Assembly (NCBI GenBank): GCA_030762175.1
Contig: CM060831.1
Location: forward strand, 139,725,001 to 139,789,000
Length of the DNA stretch: 64,000 bases
Reading direction: 5' to 3'
DNA from: Metallyticus violacea
Lineage: Eukaryota > Arthropoda > Insecta > Mantodea > Metallyticidae
The translations under genes were made by a program, and so were the position numbers. Below the pieces are notes generated by a model, which saw nothing but the letters and a program-made list of their open reading frames with translations, was not told the origin of the DNA and did not search any database. Positions 35,439 through 47,984 of this stretch are shown here, in pieces (the stretch's first letter is position 1; every line of letters starts with the position of its first letter).

Positions 35439-36584
35439 CCACTCTTTATCTTCATAATATTTTTTCTCAAATAGAAGGCAACAGAATTTGATGAAAACAC
35501 TCTGTATTCCCGGAATAATCTCATTACTTTACGATCTCCATAAATTTTCCACTCGTATTTTCGTAGTTCACAGCATTTAAAAGTAATCTCATAACATTCA
35601 TTAAAGAAGATAATAAGCTTGGTCGGACTGTATGCAGCATGTGCGTACATTTGATCCTTCGCATTGCAGAACACCCTCTTCGTATAAATATAAATATGCG
35701 ATTGTCTCTGAGGGTTAAGCTGATATCTCAAAGCATATTGCGACATACTGTGGCCTTACGGAGCTGGAATGCAAATGTAATTCACTGATATGACACTATT
35801 AATTTGAAGTGTTTCAGCGACTTCTTTCCAGCATGCACTAGGCATATCACGAATAACGAACCAGCACACAACGCTGTAAATAATGCAGCATGACGTACTT
35901 AATGCGAACTGAAGGATGCAGCGGTCTACTTAAGCGTGCTCCACATGACTACTTCCATGCTCACCTTTGCCTTGTGCAGTAGTGTGACGTGGGTGTAAAT
36001 CATATGTGGAGTATGCTGATGCAAAAGTCGGGAGGACGGGCGGCCTGCTGCTGCTGGAAGCTGAGCGAGACAACAAAATTATAGATAGAACACGGAGAGC
36101 ATCTGGTGGAACAAGGGTAGGCACGTGCACTCAGAGGCTGATGACCAAATGCTCTTCCTGACATCCCTAGGGCAAGGCAAGGCAAGCATATGTAGGTGGT
36201 TCGTGATGCAGGGAGATGTAGAATATAAACACGAAGCGAAAACTGAGAGAATAGCGTCTTAAGGCAACGCTGTACTGAAAGTGTGCAAATATTCTTTTTA
36301 TTTGTGGCTGTGTAGTATAACAAAAACGTGTCTATTTAGACTTTCTTAGACCGTAGCGTGAATTTATTCGCAGATGGGCGTTATCTTTAAGACTTCATTT
36401 TTACACTAAAAGTTCTCATTTTGACTCAGAGATGTCGTGAAGATAGCTAATTTACTATAATAGTTAAGTATCGTCCTTTAGACGCGCGCTGTAAAGTTTC
36501 AGACGCATAAGTGTAGTCACTTGTTTGTAACGATCGTGTAAACAAACTAGTGTTAAGATTTTCTACAAAATTTATAAAATTGAA
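35439..36584. other. No gene recognised
   Basis: Two minus-strand ORFs over 100 codons (35432-35746 and 36000-36323) have no domain I can identify and no supporting splice sites. Confidence 0.4.
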
Positions 36585-36705
36585 ATGCGAGCTGTGATAA
36601 AGTACCTCGTTTTGAAGGGATTAACCCCAACAGAAATAAAAAGGAGTTAGTTTCCAATTTAAAGGATTCTTCCGCATATTTTTCGACGGTTAAAAAGACT
36701 TACTT
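36585..36705 (+). pseudogene. N-terminal mariner fragment of a third lineage (M4)
   Basis: Starting at an ATG the frame reads MRAVIKYLVLKGLTPTEIK, then in a shifted frame ELVSNLKDSSAYFSTVKK, matching the N-terminal HTH_48 domain of mariner transposases (AVIKFLxLKGLxxxEI…DSAPSYSTVKKW). It ends before the second HTH. The sequence differs from both M1/M2 and M5. Confidence 0.75.
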
Positions 36706-37247
36706 GCGATGATGGACTTAGGACGGAGGCTTGATATGCCAGGACTACGACACAAGCAATGGAGCTCCGTCAACACTCTGTCGTTGTATTTCTCTTTCTC
36801 GCTCGAGTTCGTTCAAAGTTGGAACAATAATATAACCGATCAATTTCCTCCCAAAGGTAAACGAACTGTGGAGCCATAAAAGTCAAGGAACGGAATATGA
36901 CGTCAATTGATTTTTTTCTACTTCCAAAGGCTTTTTAATATGCAACAGGGAATGCTATAAACGTTTAAAAAATGCCTTCATGTGCACTACATAAATTCAA
37001 CAAGCGATGGGAGGGAAGAAAAAAAACCGGTCTGTTTTAACAAACGTTTCGCGATAACTAGTTGAGTGACAACCTGGTTTTCTTAAATGCAAACACGGTT
37101 TGATAAAAACCAATCCATTTTACCTACTCTATAGTCGTTTTTAACAGGTAAAGAAAAAGGAACAAAAGAATAGCGAACGCTGTTACCGTTTATTGCTGTA
37201 ACAAAAGACGGGACACCTTTTCAGGTATTGTTCCTTATTTTATATAT

Positions 37248-37562
37248 GTGGATGTCTCACCTAACTCTGGGACTTCAAATATTTTCGAAATGGAACAATA
37301 TATGAAAAATCTACCCATGTTTGGGGGTCACACAATGGGAAGGTATGCACATTCCAGAAAAATTTAAAAAAAATATAGCTTACAACTCAAAACTACATTT
37401 CTTTTAAATGGAATCTAGTTGTATATATATTAATTTTCGGGATTGTGCTTAACCTCGCTTTGTGTGACCCCCTGACATTGGCACATTTCTGTGCAACTAG
37501 ATTTTTCACATCTTGTTTCATTCGAAAATATTTGAGGTTGCAGAGTTAGGTAAGACACCCGG
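37248..37562. mobile_element. MITE with ~100-bp terminal inverted repeats
   Basis: The left arm (gatgtctcacctaactctg, tcaaatattttcgaa, gaaaaatct, gggggtcacacaa) is matched in inverted order by the right arm ending at 37562. The arms reach about 100 bp with scattered gaps. Target duplication tatatat at 37241-37247 and 37563-37569. No coding sequence. Confidence 0.9.
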
Positions 37563-37569
37563 TATATAT

Positions 37570-38507
37570 CAAACGTTTTATGCATTTTATTTGGCGTTAA
37601 AGCATCTCGGGACCAAATTGCATTGTAAAAGAAGAAGGAAAAAATTTTTACGCGTCTAATGAAAAAGGTTTCTTGCTAGTAGTATGAAAGCCTCGCCTAG
37701 GACAACACATATAAAAAATAACACGCCTTGGAAACGGCATAGGCTTTGGATGCAGTTGAATGAAATGTAGGGAAGACTTGCAACTATTGGCATGTTGCGC
37801 TGTGCATGCTGGGAATAGCGTTTTAACATGGCAGACTGACGACAGGTTTCTCCATCCTTCGTTTATTATTATAACGGCGGGTTAAATAAATTATTAACAT
37901 ATTCTTTCAGTTTTGTGTTTTAGCAAGTGTTATGGGTAACGACCTTAAACGCGTCATTTTAATGGTGGGGTCCGTTGCATTAAAACTCTAATGGCGATTT
38001 ACCTAGCAATAAATAAAATGGCGGAAGGTTTCAATGCTGCTATATCTTTGGTATAAATTGAAGCAGTAAATTACATTAATTTTTGGATAATAACGTTTTG
38101 TTTTAGCAATTGAAAAAAATTATGAATCATATGGGTTAAGTAACGAGACATTGGGAATATTTTTGCTTGAAGTTGAAGACAGGCTAGATATGTGAAATAA
38201 GTATATAAGTTTCATGAATGTTCAGGAATGGTGAAAATCATTTTTAAAAATTTTGACAATTTCATTATGCTGCTTCATCGACATATCTTGGAAATGCTTT
38301 ATACTAACGAATTAAAAGAGAATTCCCCCCCCCCCCTCGATCCTCACTTTCGCAACACGTTCAACTGTTTTTGTACACCAACGTACGGTGGTTATGACAA
38401 GAGTGCGAATTGATCCACCTTTTTGAATTGAGAAATGGGATAAAGTGTTACCTTACAAAATTGAAATTCAATCAGGTGCGTATTTTGAATACTTTTTACT
38501 TTTTACT
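37570..38507. other. No gene recognised
   Basis: AT-rich with a C-run at 38327-38337; nothing identified. Confidence 0.45.
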
Positions 38508-39003
38508 TTGAATACTCTCTTCATTGACTTCAAGGAGAGGAACACCACAGTAATTGGGGTACTCCCCAATACTATGCTGGCCTACTGAACAGACTACGTG
38601 CTTCCATCAAAGAAAAAAGGCGAGGAAAGTTGAATGGTGGTGTGCGCCTTCTTTACGATAACGCGCCTGTGCAAAGGAATCTGTGAAGAAAAAAGTGAGG
38701 AGATCGACCATCCATCCTACAGCGCAGATCTAGCTCCCAGCACCATTTCTTCTTCCCAAAACTCAAGAATTACCTTGGAGGAAGGAAATTTAAGTGTGAC
38801 GAAAAAGATGGTTGCTTTTTATGCCCATTTCGCAGACACAAGACATCCGACTATTTTTTGGGGCGGGAGGATTGAAATGTTAATTCCAAGACGTGAGAAG
38901 TGTTTTGCAATAAAGGGAAACTATATTGAAAAGTGAAATATACTTTTTGTGTTTATCATACCTAGAAAATGGTTAGACCGGACATTTATGAACCTACCCT
39001 CGT
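38508..39003 (+). pseudogene. 5'-truncated mariner, 3' half (M3)
   Basis: Same family as M2. It begins inside the catalytic domain (LFIDFKERNT, AGLLNRLRAS), shows LLYDNAPV (second Asp), and HPSYSADLAPS retaining the third Asp (codon 38727-38729). After a frameshift it keeps the C-terminus (GRIEMLIPRREKC, AIKGNYIEK) that M2 has lost. It ends in the terminal inverted repeat gacatttatgaacctaccctcg (38982-39003). Together M1, M2 and M3 cover all of the family. Confidence 0.92.
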
Positions 39004-39559
39004 GTTTAGCAGCTTCTGAAAGAACAATTGAAGCCCCGATTGTGGAGCATAAGCATTTGAATATATTTTACAAGCTTCAAGAAATCTTTCAACAAATGTT
39101 TTGACAGCACAAACTCATTTTATTAAACTTTTAGCTGTTTGTAGTATCTGCAATGTATTTTCAAAGGTTCAGAGATTTCCTACTTAGTTTAAACCTCATA
39201 ATAATGAACAAAGAATTGCTCAATAGCCGACGTTGGTGTATGCGTCAGAAAAAGCTTTTCTCATCATCAGAGAATGTCGAGAATGAGGTAAAATAGGAAA
39301 AATAAACGCTTTCGAATGTTTTTACTCTACATGAAAATTAAGTTAACAAATTATTATTTCTGAGGAAAGAGTTTAATAAAGCCAACATTTGTACCCAGCA
39401 GCAATTTACCCAATAAGAACGATGATCATTTATCGAATTTACTTTAAAACTTTGAACTGTAAATGACATTGTTAAGTATGTATGCCTAGTCCCTCTGTTG
39501 TTTAAGAAGAGCCTCGCTTTGAAATAAAATACAGAAAAAAAAAACTACAAAAATTCATT

Positions 39560-39810
39560 TATTCGCTAATTTATTCGCATCCATCAACACCATTAGTCAT
39601 TCAAAATGAGCACAATTGACCTTAGTTTGTTAGGTCAATCTGCCTTGCGTTGCCGATGACCTCAAGAAGCATTTCCCTCGCTATGTTCATTAAGCCTCGC
39701 TTGAGATAGTCCAAACTAGATTGAAGGTTAGAGCAAGCCTTGCTGTTTAAGATATTCCATAGGCTATAGCCAAACGGATCTAGGTCTTGACTACCAAGAG
39801 CCGGTCTTCT
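39560..39810 (-). pseudogene. C-terminal Tc1/pogo-like transposase fragment (T4)
   Basis: On the minus strand the frame reads SQDLDPFGYSLWNILNSKAC, then SSLDYLKRGL and MNIAREMLLEVIG. This matches the block around the third catalytic residue and the C-terminal helices of Tc1-like transposases (SPDLNPLDYxLW…L…SL…LKRxL…W). The third acidic residue is present; the conserved Pro before it is Gln. 5' parts up to about 39970 are unclear. Confidence 0.65.
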
Positions 39811-40284
39811 ACATATGCATTATTGTTCGTGAGCCATGCTTGACTACGAGTCAGAATTGATTCTTATTGAAATATTCGATGCCTTCCACCGAAAAAAGTC
39901 TCACAACATATTCTAAGACTTATTCTTGATACTGACTGATTCCGGTTTTCACCCCTTGTTGACAGAAAGGAGGGGTGTCACCCCTGGTGCGACACACCCC
40001 ATCAAACTATTACTGATGCAGGGTGATGCCTTTTCTGAGTCTCCTTAACTTCCTCAAAGCTCCACACATCTATTTTCAGCTTGTTACTGAAGTAATGTCT
40101 TTACTCTTTTCTTCGCATATGTGTGTATGTATTTTGCCTTCCCCGTTTGATGTTAATAAGTTATCGACGTATCAGCTACCCTATTAACCTTTTATATGAT
40201 GCGAGACATGGTCGTAGTGGCAATAATTCTTTATTTCTTACGCAGTGGATTTTGGTGAATCTGCTGACATGCTCGCTATTTTGA

Positions 40285-40559
40285 ACTGCCACGGGTGGCC
40301 GAGGTCGTTAAGGCGCGGACTTGTGAGCGGGAGGTCTGGGGTTCGAATCCCGCCAGGACCGTCCTCCCTGATTGAGATTTTTTCCAGGTTTTCCTCAATG
40401 GTAAATGCCTGGGAGGTGCCCTAAACTTAGACAAGTTCTTTCCTCTTTCCTTAAAAATAAACCCTTTCCCAATATATCATTTCATCTCACATATCGTCAC
40501 TGTCCACCGCCTGTGGTGCCTCTATAGCAAAAGCGGACGTTAAACACTATTCATTCATA
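40285..40559 (+). mobile_element. Full-length SINE-B copy
   Basis: Head ctgccacgggtggccgagg and ggttcgaatcccgccagg; body as in the other copies; end gttaaacactattcattcat. Target duplication cgctattttga at 40274-40284 and 40560-40570. The 3' end is a short CATT repeat rather than poly-A. Confidence 0.96.
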
Positions 40560-40610
40560 CGCTATTTTGACCACCTTAAAAATCCTTGTGAACATGATTT
40601 TCCAGTATTG

Positions 40611-40864
40611 CATTACTTTTATTGATTGGTTGATTGTTTGTTTTGTTTACAGCCGGTAAATTTTGCTCAGAAGCCTCTTCTTTCAGTTTTGAGGTTCCTT
40701 TTCGTGCCGTAAATCTATAGTACAGGATCACGGCTTTACTTACCTTCCTAAGGAAGCCATACTGGATTTTTACCCCCGAAAAAGTCCATCAATCCTGGGC
40801 GGGTTTGAACTTGCGATTTTGGGTTTACGAGGCAAGTATGGTTACTACACCGCCAAAACCGGCA
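40611..40864 (-). mobile_element. SINE-A copy
   Basis: The minus strand reads from ggtgccggttttggcggtg through the body (gtaaaaatccagtatgg; gtttcacgccct region lost) to the A-rich tail at 40611-40645. Part of the 3' body near the tail is missing. Target duplication ccagtattg at 40602-40610 and 40865-40873. Confidence 0.93.
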
Positions 40865-40959
40865 CCAGTATTGTAGTATGAAGTTCCCTAAATGTCTTAA
40901 AGTACGGTAAACATTTCAAGAACATTTCCTACTTAAATTCATCAATTTAGTTATTCTCT

Positions 40960-41014
40960 CTGTCATTTACCTTAATATGCAAGGCGAATCTTTCTCCACG
41001 GCTTTTGATGATGG

Positions 41015-41045
<31 letters not shown>

Positions 41046-41320
41046 GGAAAAGGAAAAGTCACACGGAACTACATCTGGACTGTATGGAGGATGAGAGACG
41101 CACTTCACATTGCTTTTATGAGATATTCATGTATCATTGTACATGATCACGGTTAAGAATTCAGGTTGTTACACGGAAACGAGGCCTTTAGCTTGTAGTA
41201 TAAATTGCAGAGTTTTCAGGATATTTCTGTAGTATTGCCCAGTTAAGAGTTGTGTGTACAGAGAAACCATTCCTTGAATATCGAAAAATGAGATGACTAT
41301 AACTTTCCCAGAAGGAGTAA

Positions 41321-41367
<47 letters not shown>

Positions 41368-41515
41368 TGAAACGGATTTCCACGCAGAGCGTTGCTAGTT
41401 GCTCTCAGCATCGAAAAGAAGTAGCCAAGTTTCGTCAGCAGTGATTATCTTGGAAAGAAACTCCGCATATTCCTGCAACGTCATCTTTAACTGCATGCAG
41501 ACCTTTAAGGCGACG
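40960..41515 (-). pseudogene. Decayed mariner with microsatellite in its coding sequence (M7)
   Basis: On the minus strand: MTLQEYAEFLSKIITADETW, then FFDAES, holding the first catalytic Asp. An A-run and a (CA)n run (41326-41368) follow, then SGKVIVISFFDIQGMVSLY, and further on HPPYSPDVVPCDF, holding the third Asp. A second poly-T/A run at 41015-41038 interrupts the region after it. The second Asp block is not recognisable. A different subfamily from M1/M2/M3, as judged by TADETW and PDVVPCDF. Confidence 0.88.
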
Positions 41516-42287
41516 TTTTTTTATTCGGAAATCAGCAATCTTGAAACCCACAGTGCACAACAAGTCACCAGTGAATATTTAGAATTTCTGAAAGGTTTAT
41601 TAATGTTAACCGACAATGATATCTCACAATGATAGCAGTGATGTTAATGCTTGGCTTCCTTTAACGCACAAAATGTGGCACCCATTCCATCTTCCGTTTA
41701 AATTGATTTCCTCTCTTCTTAAACATTTTTAAACATCTTCGAGCTGTACTGCAGGGAAGAACAAACTGCCCATAGACATCCTGAAAGCAGAATTTCAGAG
41801 CAGCATATTGTCACCTCCATTTTACTGTAGGCAGAACTGAACATGTCCCAACTTGCACACCTCTCACAGGCCTGAACCGTAAGTGACGATACTGCCAGTA
41901 CCGCACGTATATTACGCATTAAGCTAACAAAATATTGTAAAGTTTCATTTCAGCGCATCGTAAACGAATTTCATAATTCATTATTGAGCATCCCTCGTTT
42001 ATCCAGTTTCTTACCCCCCATTCCATGATTTGTCACTTCAGCAGGAGACCAGTCTAAGTATATCAAAGCAGAATATTATTAAAGTTGGCACAGTTACAAA
42101 TAACATTTACTCTCATCTGTTTATTTCAATGGTTGGCCTACCAACACAAAAAACAAAATTAATGGCAGGATCGTAATAAGTGTTGAGGTGTTTTTTTTTT
42201 TCTTTATATTTTTTCTTTTCATAATGCATGTAAAGAAAAGAGGGTCGTTCATCATTTGCCTCTACTGTCTCAATCAGTACAGTAGGG
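41516..42287. other. No gene recognised; may include the 5' part of M7
   Basis: The minus strand upstream of M7's first Asp should hold its N-terminal HTHs, but I cannot make them out. Confidence 0.35.
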
Positions 42288-42574
42288 TCGGTCCTGGTGT
42301 TCTAGTGGTAACCATACTTGCCTTCTAAACTCAAGATCGCGGGTTCAAACCCGGCCAGTTCGATGGATGTTTTCGGGCGTAAAAATCCTAAGTATGGCTT
42401 CCTTCGGAAGAGAAGTAAAGCCATGGGTCCGTGTCGTACATTTAGTGCACGAAAAAGAACCTCAAGCCTGAAAGAGAGGCCTCTGAGTAAAATTTGTCGG
42501 CCGTTTCACGCCCTGAATTGAATGGGACGCTGATGACTTGAGATGTTAAAGGGCTTCCGTAAATTTAAAAAAAA
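42288..42574 (+). mobile_element. Full-length SINE-A copy
   Basis: Head tcggtcctggtgttctagtgg and cgggttcaaacccgg; body cgggcgtaaaaatcctaag to cttgagatgttaaagggc; short A-rich tail. Target duplication may be only tacagt (about 42278-42283 and 42575-42580), which is weak. Confidence 0.93.
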
Positions 42575-42580
42575 TACAGT

Positions 42581-44311
42581 TGGCTGAAAAAGGGGACTCG
42601 TTATATTTGAACATTTTGTTACAATTATTAATTTGTGTAATTGCATACAAGTACTGTGCATATATCGCAATTATTTTTTAAATTGTGCCCTTTTTACAGA
42701 AGATGTTTTATTTCGTCATTAAGAAAACAAATCCACAAGAAATAAATTAAATGAGGATAACTTTCCCTCTTTCGTGAAATGATGGGGCACAGGTAAAGAA
42801 AGTTCTTGTTAAAATTAGGCAGTAGCATTCGTCGGGTAAATTCAAGTGAAATCTGTTAGAATTTTCATTAACTTCAAACGAAATATATTAAGGATATCTG
42901 TGCTGTCTTTTCTTATGGCTGAAGTTATATCGAAAATCGTTGCTAGGCAGTTCTTTAGCAGCTGACGGCAGAAAAGGACGGAAATTGCCTTTGGAAATCG
43001 GCAACAAAAAGAGTGCAAATATTCCGCATTCTGTACCGCAATAGATGACATCGGAGACTTTATGTAGACTTTTTTTGGAATTATAAAATTAATTTTATAT
43101 TAATGCGAGGATTATGGAATTTATTTTTGACAGTTTTATATTTGAATAAAAATACATACATGTAAAACGTAATAACAGCTAACAGAACAAATGTATTAAA
43201 ATATTTGTTTTTGAAATTTATAATATAGACGAAATTAATGGCTCTGCTATACAATCAATTAGATACTTTTAATTAAAGATTTCTTTGTACTTGTACATTT
43301 TTCCGATGATTGTTTTGTCACTCATTGATTTTTTTTTTTGGGGGGGACCATCCTTGACGATTACCAACTTTAGCAGCTGCTGAAAAAACAATTATTTAAT
43401 AATTAAGTTTGTGGCTATCTTTACTGCCCTAGGGAATCTTAAAATCCTGTTATTGTGTGTTTGTTAAAAGAAAGTAAATGTTACCAGCATTAACCAAAGC
43501 TTACTCACCAAAGCTTAATGCAAATGTTGTATATCAAGTTGAACACATTAAGTTTGTGTATTGCACGTGAAACAGTTTAGTATAACATGACCACTCTGAC
43601 TATCCCGTTACTACTCTTATAGCATATTATGACATTGTTCCAAAATTAAACAAAAGTACTATAAACAATTTACCTTTCAAATAAAACGAAACAAATTACA
43701 CAATAAAACCAAACCAGTTCTACTTTGAGTTTGTAAAGGTTTTCCGAAACAATATCATTCTCCCACGGGAACTTCTTACCTACGACCTGCCGCTGTGCGA
43801 GTTTAAAGGGAAGAGACAAGTTTTCGCGCGGACACAAAGTAATAACCCCTCGAACGTTTGAACAATACACGCGGTAACAAATCATACTAAGTCTCAGGTG
43901 ACGTCACCATGTTCACGTGGCAATGAACAAGGAAATATCGATTGGTGGAAACTTCTGGACTGCCATCGGTACGCTTTTTAATTCAGTAAACAAATTATCA
44001 TTCAGAATAAAAAGCAAAACAAATCGCAGCATTTTAAAATGTATCTCCGAGCAAAAGTAAAGTCTTGGATTTAGGAACAAAAATATGCGAGAAGAATTCA
44101 AAAATTAAGATAATTTGTCACCCGTTTCTGGCAGCACTGCTCAAAGTGTTTACAACAGCACAACTTGTCTTTATGTACGATTCGTATGTGTTAACTCGGT
44201 GATAAAAGAATCATAGGACCAATTTTTTTAGCATACACTTTATTCTGTAATTATGTGAATATCATATTAACCCCCCCCCTTTAGATAATTAACCGAGAGG
44301 AAGCGTGATCA
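42581..44311. other. No gene recognised
   Basis: AT-rich with an 8-base G-run near 43340; nothing identified. Confidence 0.45.
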
Positions 44312-44626
44312 TGCATTTTTCAACAGGACTCTGCTACTGCACACGCTGCGAATAATTCCATGGGAGCAATTCACAACCAGTTTCCACAAGACAGGGTTAT
44401 TAGTAAGGATTTGTGGCCTCCTCTGTTCCATTTAACAGTATGCGCTTATTATTATCTCTGGGGTAAATTAAAAAATGTTGTGTACAAGACAAACCCTTAA
44501 CCATTCAAGAACTCAAAGATAATATTCGTTAGTAAATTGTCCGGATTTCTCAAAATGAACTACAGCGAGTGGTGATGCCAAAAATGTGCGGAGAATGAAG
44601 GCGGGCATTTTCAACACCTCATTTGA
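44312..44626 (+). pseudogene. C-terminal third of a Tc1-like transposase (T3)
   Basis: FQQDSATAHAANNSM carries the second catalytic Asp (44327-44329). Then come RVISKDLWPP and YYYLWGKLKNVVYKTNP, and after one lost base TIQELKDNIR; the element ends EGGHFQHLI before a stop at 44624. This is the DDE_3 layout QQDGATxH…WPPRSPDLTxxDYYLWGxLK…GGHFEHLL. At the third acidic position the SPDLT motif is LFHLT and the following D is A, so the copy is dead. Confidence 0.88.
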
Positions 44627-45720
44627 TAATTTGGTAGGTAATGAGCCTCTTAAATTGGTTTGTGTATTTTTGTATAGTTTTTCTGTTTTATTGTAATCAC
44701 CGAGACCCGGCTGGCCCGCTGATTAGCGGCTCGTTCACCCATAGGGGAAAACAAAACTGATCGCCGTCCTATGGAAAAACGCATCAAGGGAGTGCATGTC
44801 ACTGTACCTTGCTGGGAAGAGGAGGGACCCCTCCAGCCGAGTATATAACGATCTGTGTATTTGCACTTTTGCAGACAGTTATACACATGTATTATATTTT
44901 ATAACAACCGAACTATTATTGTCTAATTTTTCTGCCTATTTTGCCGACCGTGTTACTTTTGTTATACATTTTATGTTAATGATACTGAATATAAAATTAT
45001 TCACGTTTTGGTAAACCAAACACACCTATAAACTAACCCGATTTCTGAGCCGCCATAGTGCTTAACTCTTGGCGTAATTTTCTGGCCATAAAAGGTGCGA
45101 ATTCTTGGCGAACAGCGGATTCACTACAGGGCCGTGTAAGGAGTTTAGGCAGATCACTCCATTAAAAATGCGAGCACGTTCTTCTTGACCTTGCCTTTCT
45201 TTGATTAATGAAACTGGTAGCCGGATTTATTAACGCCATTGACGTCACCGAAACAAATTGATACTTCTCGTGCTCGACCACGTGTCTCAGCATGGTAACG
45301 GAGGCTGTACCATGTGGCTTTTTAGCCGTCAGATATCCTGGATAGTTTGAGAAGCCCCCATCTGTAGAGATATCTCTATGTAACTTTTCAACTAAAACGA
45401 AAAGAGTTTATAAGCAATGTTATATAAACTATAAGTTAGTGTTAATAAAAAACGCATCCTTATAAGAAACAACTTCTGTTTGAATTCTAGATAATTTGGT
45501 GGTGTCTGTATAGCGTTTATTCTTAGTTATTTTGTATAGGATGTCTTTTAATTTTAATTCTGTAGCTCTGAATAAAACGTTTTGAAGAAAAAGGCCCCAA
45601 AATATCTGATAAATTAAAAGTTGTACTTTGTGTATTATATAATTGAACAATTGTGTGGCAACAGGATGATATTCTAGTTTTCCTAGCTTCGAAAATATAA
45701 TAATAATAATAATAATAATA

Positions 45721-45756
<36 letters not shown>

Positions 45757-47984
45757 CCTTCTATAGGTCCTCTCTGTTTCGAATCTCACATTTTTATGTC
45801 TATCCATCTTTTTTTTATTTTTATTTTTTGAATAAAATATTTTTGATTTTTATCTTCTGTGATTCTTTTTAAGTATTTATCCATTCTTGTATATAATACT
45901 CTAATTTTTGTAATATTGGCTGCACTTCTAATTCTTTTCTTATATGATTAAAAAAGAATGTTTACGACAAAACTGTAGGTTTTGTTAAAAATGAGTATTA
46001 ACAATCGCAGATCTAGTTAACATGTGTTCACTCCCAAAATAAATAGGAACACGTATTTATTAATTAGTTATTGATAATAAAAACGGCGAAATGTTATTTT
46101 ATTTCTACTTACTGCTTTGGCAACATATAAAATTATTAATAATTAATAGTTTTATGACAATAAATAATTATAATGAAATATTAAAACAGTTTTAATGTAT
46201 ACAATAAATTATGACAGTTTTTATTCACCCTTGATACCGTTTGAAGCAGGATACTCAACATTTTCATCATACCTTGGTTTTTTTTTTTTTTTTTTAAATC
46301 TTCAGGTTCATAGTGGGCGATTTTTGATATGTTCATACGCTTCTTTATGTTGACCACAAGCTTTTTTTTTTTATTTACATGGAAATGACGAACCAGACTT
46401 GACAAATAAATGTGGGTCATGTCGGGATTGGGACAACGGAACCACGAACCCTTAAGCCACCTCGCTCGGGACCGACCTATGTACGGAGTGATGTCTGTAA
46501 CAATAGAAAGCATAGTAACCTCTTCAGTCACCCGCTTTGTATTTGTTTACCGGCAGTGTTTTGTTTTAAACTGTGTACTGGTACAAGTAATACATACTTC
46601 TCATATACTTGATTGTTTCTAACTACTGCCAAATATTAAAAAACTAGCAAATGTTCTACGGTTATTGTACATCAGCAAGATATGCATAAGTTAACTGGCG
46701 TGTTCTCGTTAAGAAAATAAATCGTTCACATGTGGAAAACAAAAAACAGCACCATATATGTGTGTTTTACGTCACTACCATGCGCGTATTCAATCGGAAT
46801 AGTAGACACCTCTCACGTATTTTTTTTTTTTGTTAATGATTACAGAATATTCTTTTTATTATTGTGATAACGTAGGCGCTAACGCGGCGCAATTTTCGTA
46901 ATATCGAAGTCGCCTTGGGACAGTCTGCATATTGCGGGCTTAAGTGAAAGCAGAAAATGGGAGGTGAAGCCATGAAGATTGCTTCAACCTGACCCTCGAA
47001 GAGCAGGTTTATTTTGTAACAGCACTCATGGCTAGTGCATACTTCTTTCTAATCTCGATGCTTTAGCATGCAGATAGATTCTGATTTAAGTGCAAAGGTG
47101 TACTCGTCCCAAATTGCGTGATGTCTGCAATTTCAAAGTGCATAAAATTGCATGACCTTGCATTGGAATACTGGTGGTATAATTCCATTATGTAATAGGC
47201 GTGTTAGTGAGAAAAATGCAAATGCAAATGCAAATGCGCTGTTCTGACTTTTATTTATAGATAGATTTTTATAATGCTATTTTATTATAAGACAAGGGAT
47301 GTTTACTGGTTCTAATTCTTGTCTGAACACTTCTGCAAAGCGATTTCCAGCAGTTTGACAGTTTTCCTACTCCTTAAGCCCAACAAATTTAGCCAAAATA
47401 TCACTGTAAACAAATACTATAATATTATAATTGTGTACTAAAATGGAAAAAAAAGCACTATTAGGATAGTGTTTTAGAAAGTAATTGAAAACCAAGTGAA
47501 AAAAATTATTTTCATCCGTAAACATAACGGTTTTAGCACATTTAAGGAAACAGAGCACTATGAATTTAAAGTTTTTTCTTCTGTCTTTTTAGTGTAACAA
47601 AATCTGAAATTTTATAGAAGTCTTAAAAAAGTTAACCTTTCTTCCTTTTTAAATGTAACACATACCCATCGTTTCGTTTTCGGATTTTTACTTCTTTTCC
47701 TTTCTGAGATAGTACAAACTTCAGTATAACTTAAATTAAGGTTGCGAAGATGTTGACTGCACTGTTATGTATATGACATAATAAAGGCATGAATTAGACA
47801 CTTATTTCCCGTGAAGGGCTAGGGGCCTCCTAAAATGGGCGAGCTCGTTATTAATTCATATGATGAACTAGTCCCCATGAGATTTGCACTTAATTAACAC
47901 TATACTGTTTAACTTTCACAGTTATGGTGTGATATAAGACATATACTAACATTTAAATTATTTATACCGTGTTTCGTTGCGGTG
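44627..47984. other. No gene recognised; several microsatellites
   Basis: (AAT)n at 45696-45721 continues directly as (GAT)n to 45756. Poly-T runs lie near 46269 and 46362, with a short (AAATGC)n at 47215-47236. ORFs here are low-complexity or unrecognised. Confidence 0.45.

Noticed and set aside
46410..46622. tRNA- or SINE-like look of the segment around the ggttccg/ccgagcgagg motifs near 46440-46480
   Set aside because: No consistent A/B-box spacing and no second copy in the window.
47215..47236. CRISPR-like short repeat (AAATGC)n
   Set aside because: A simple microsatellite with no spacers, in a eukaryotic context.
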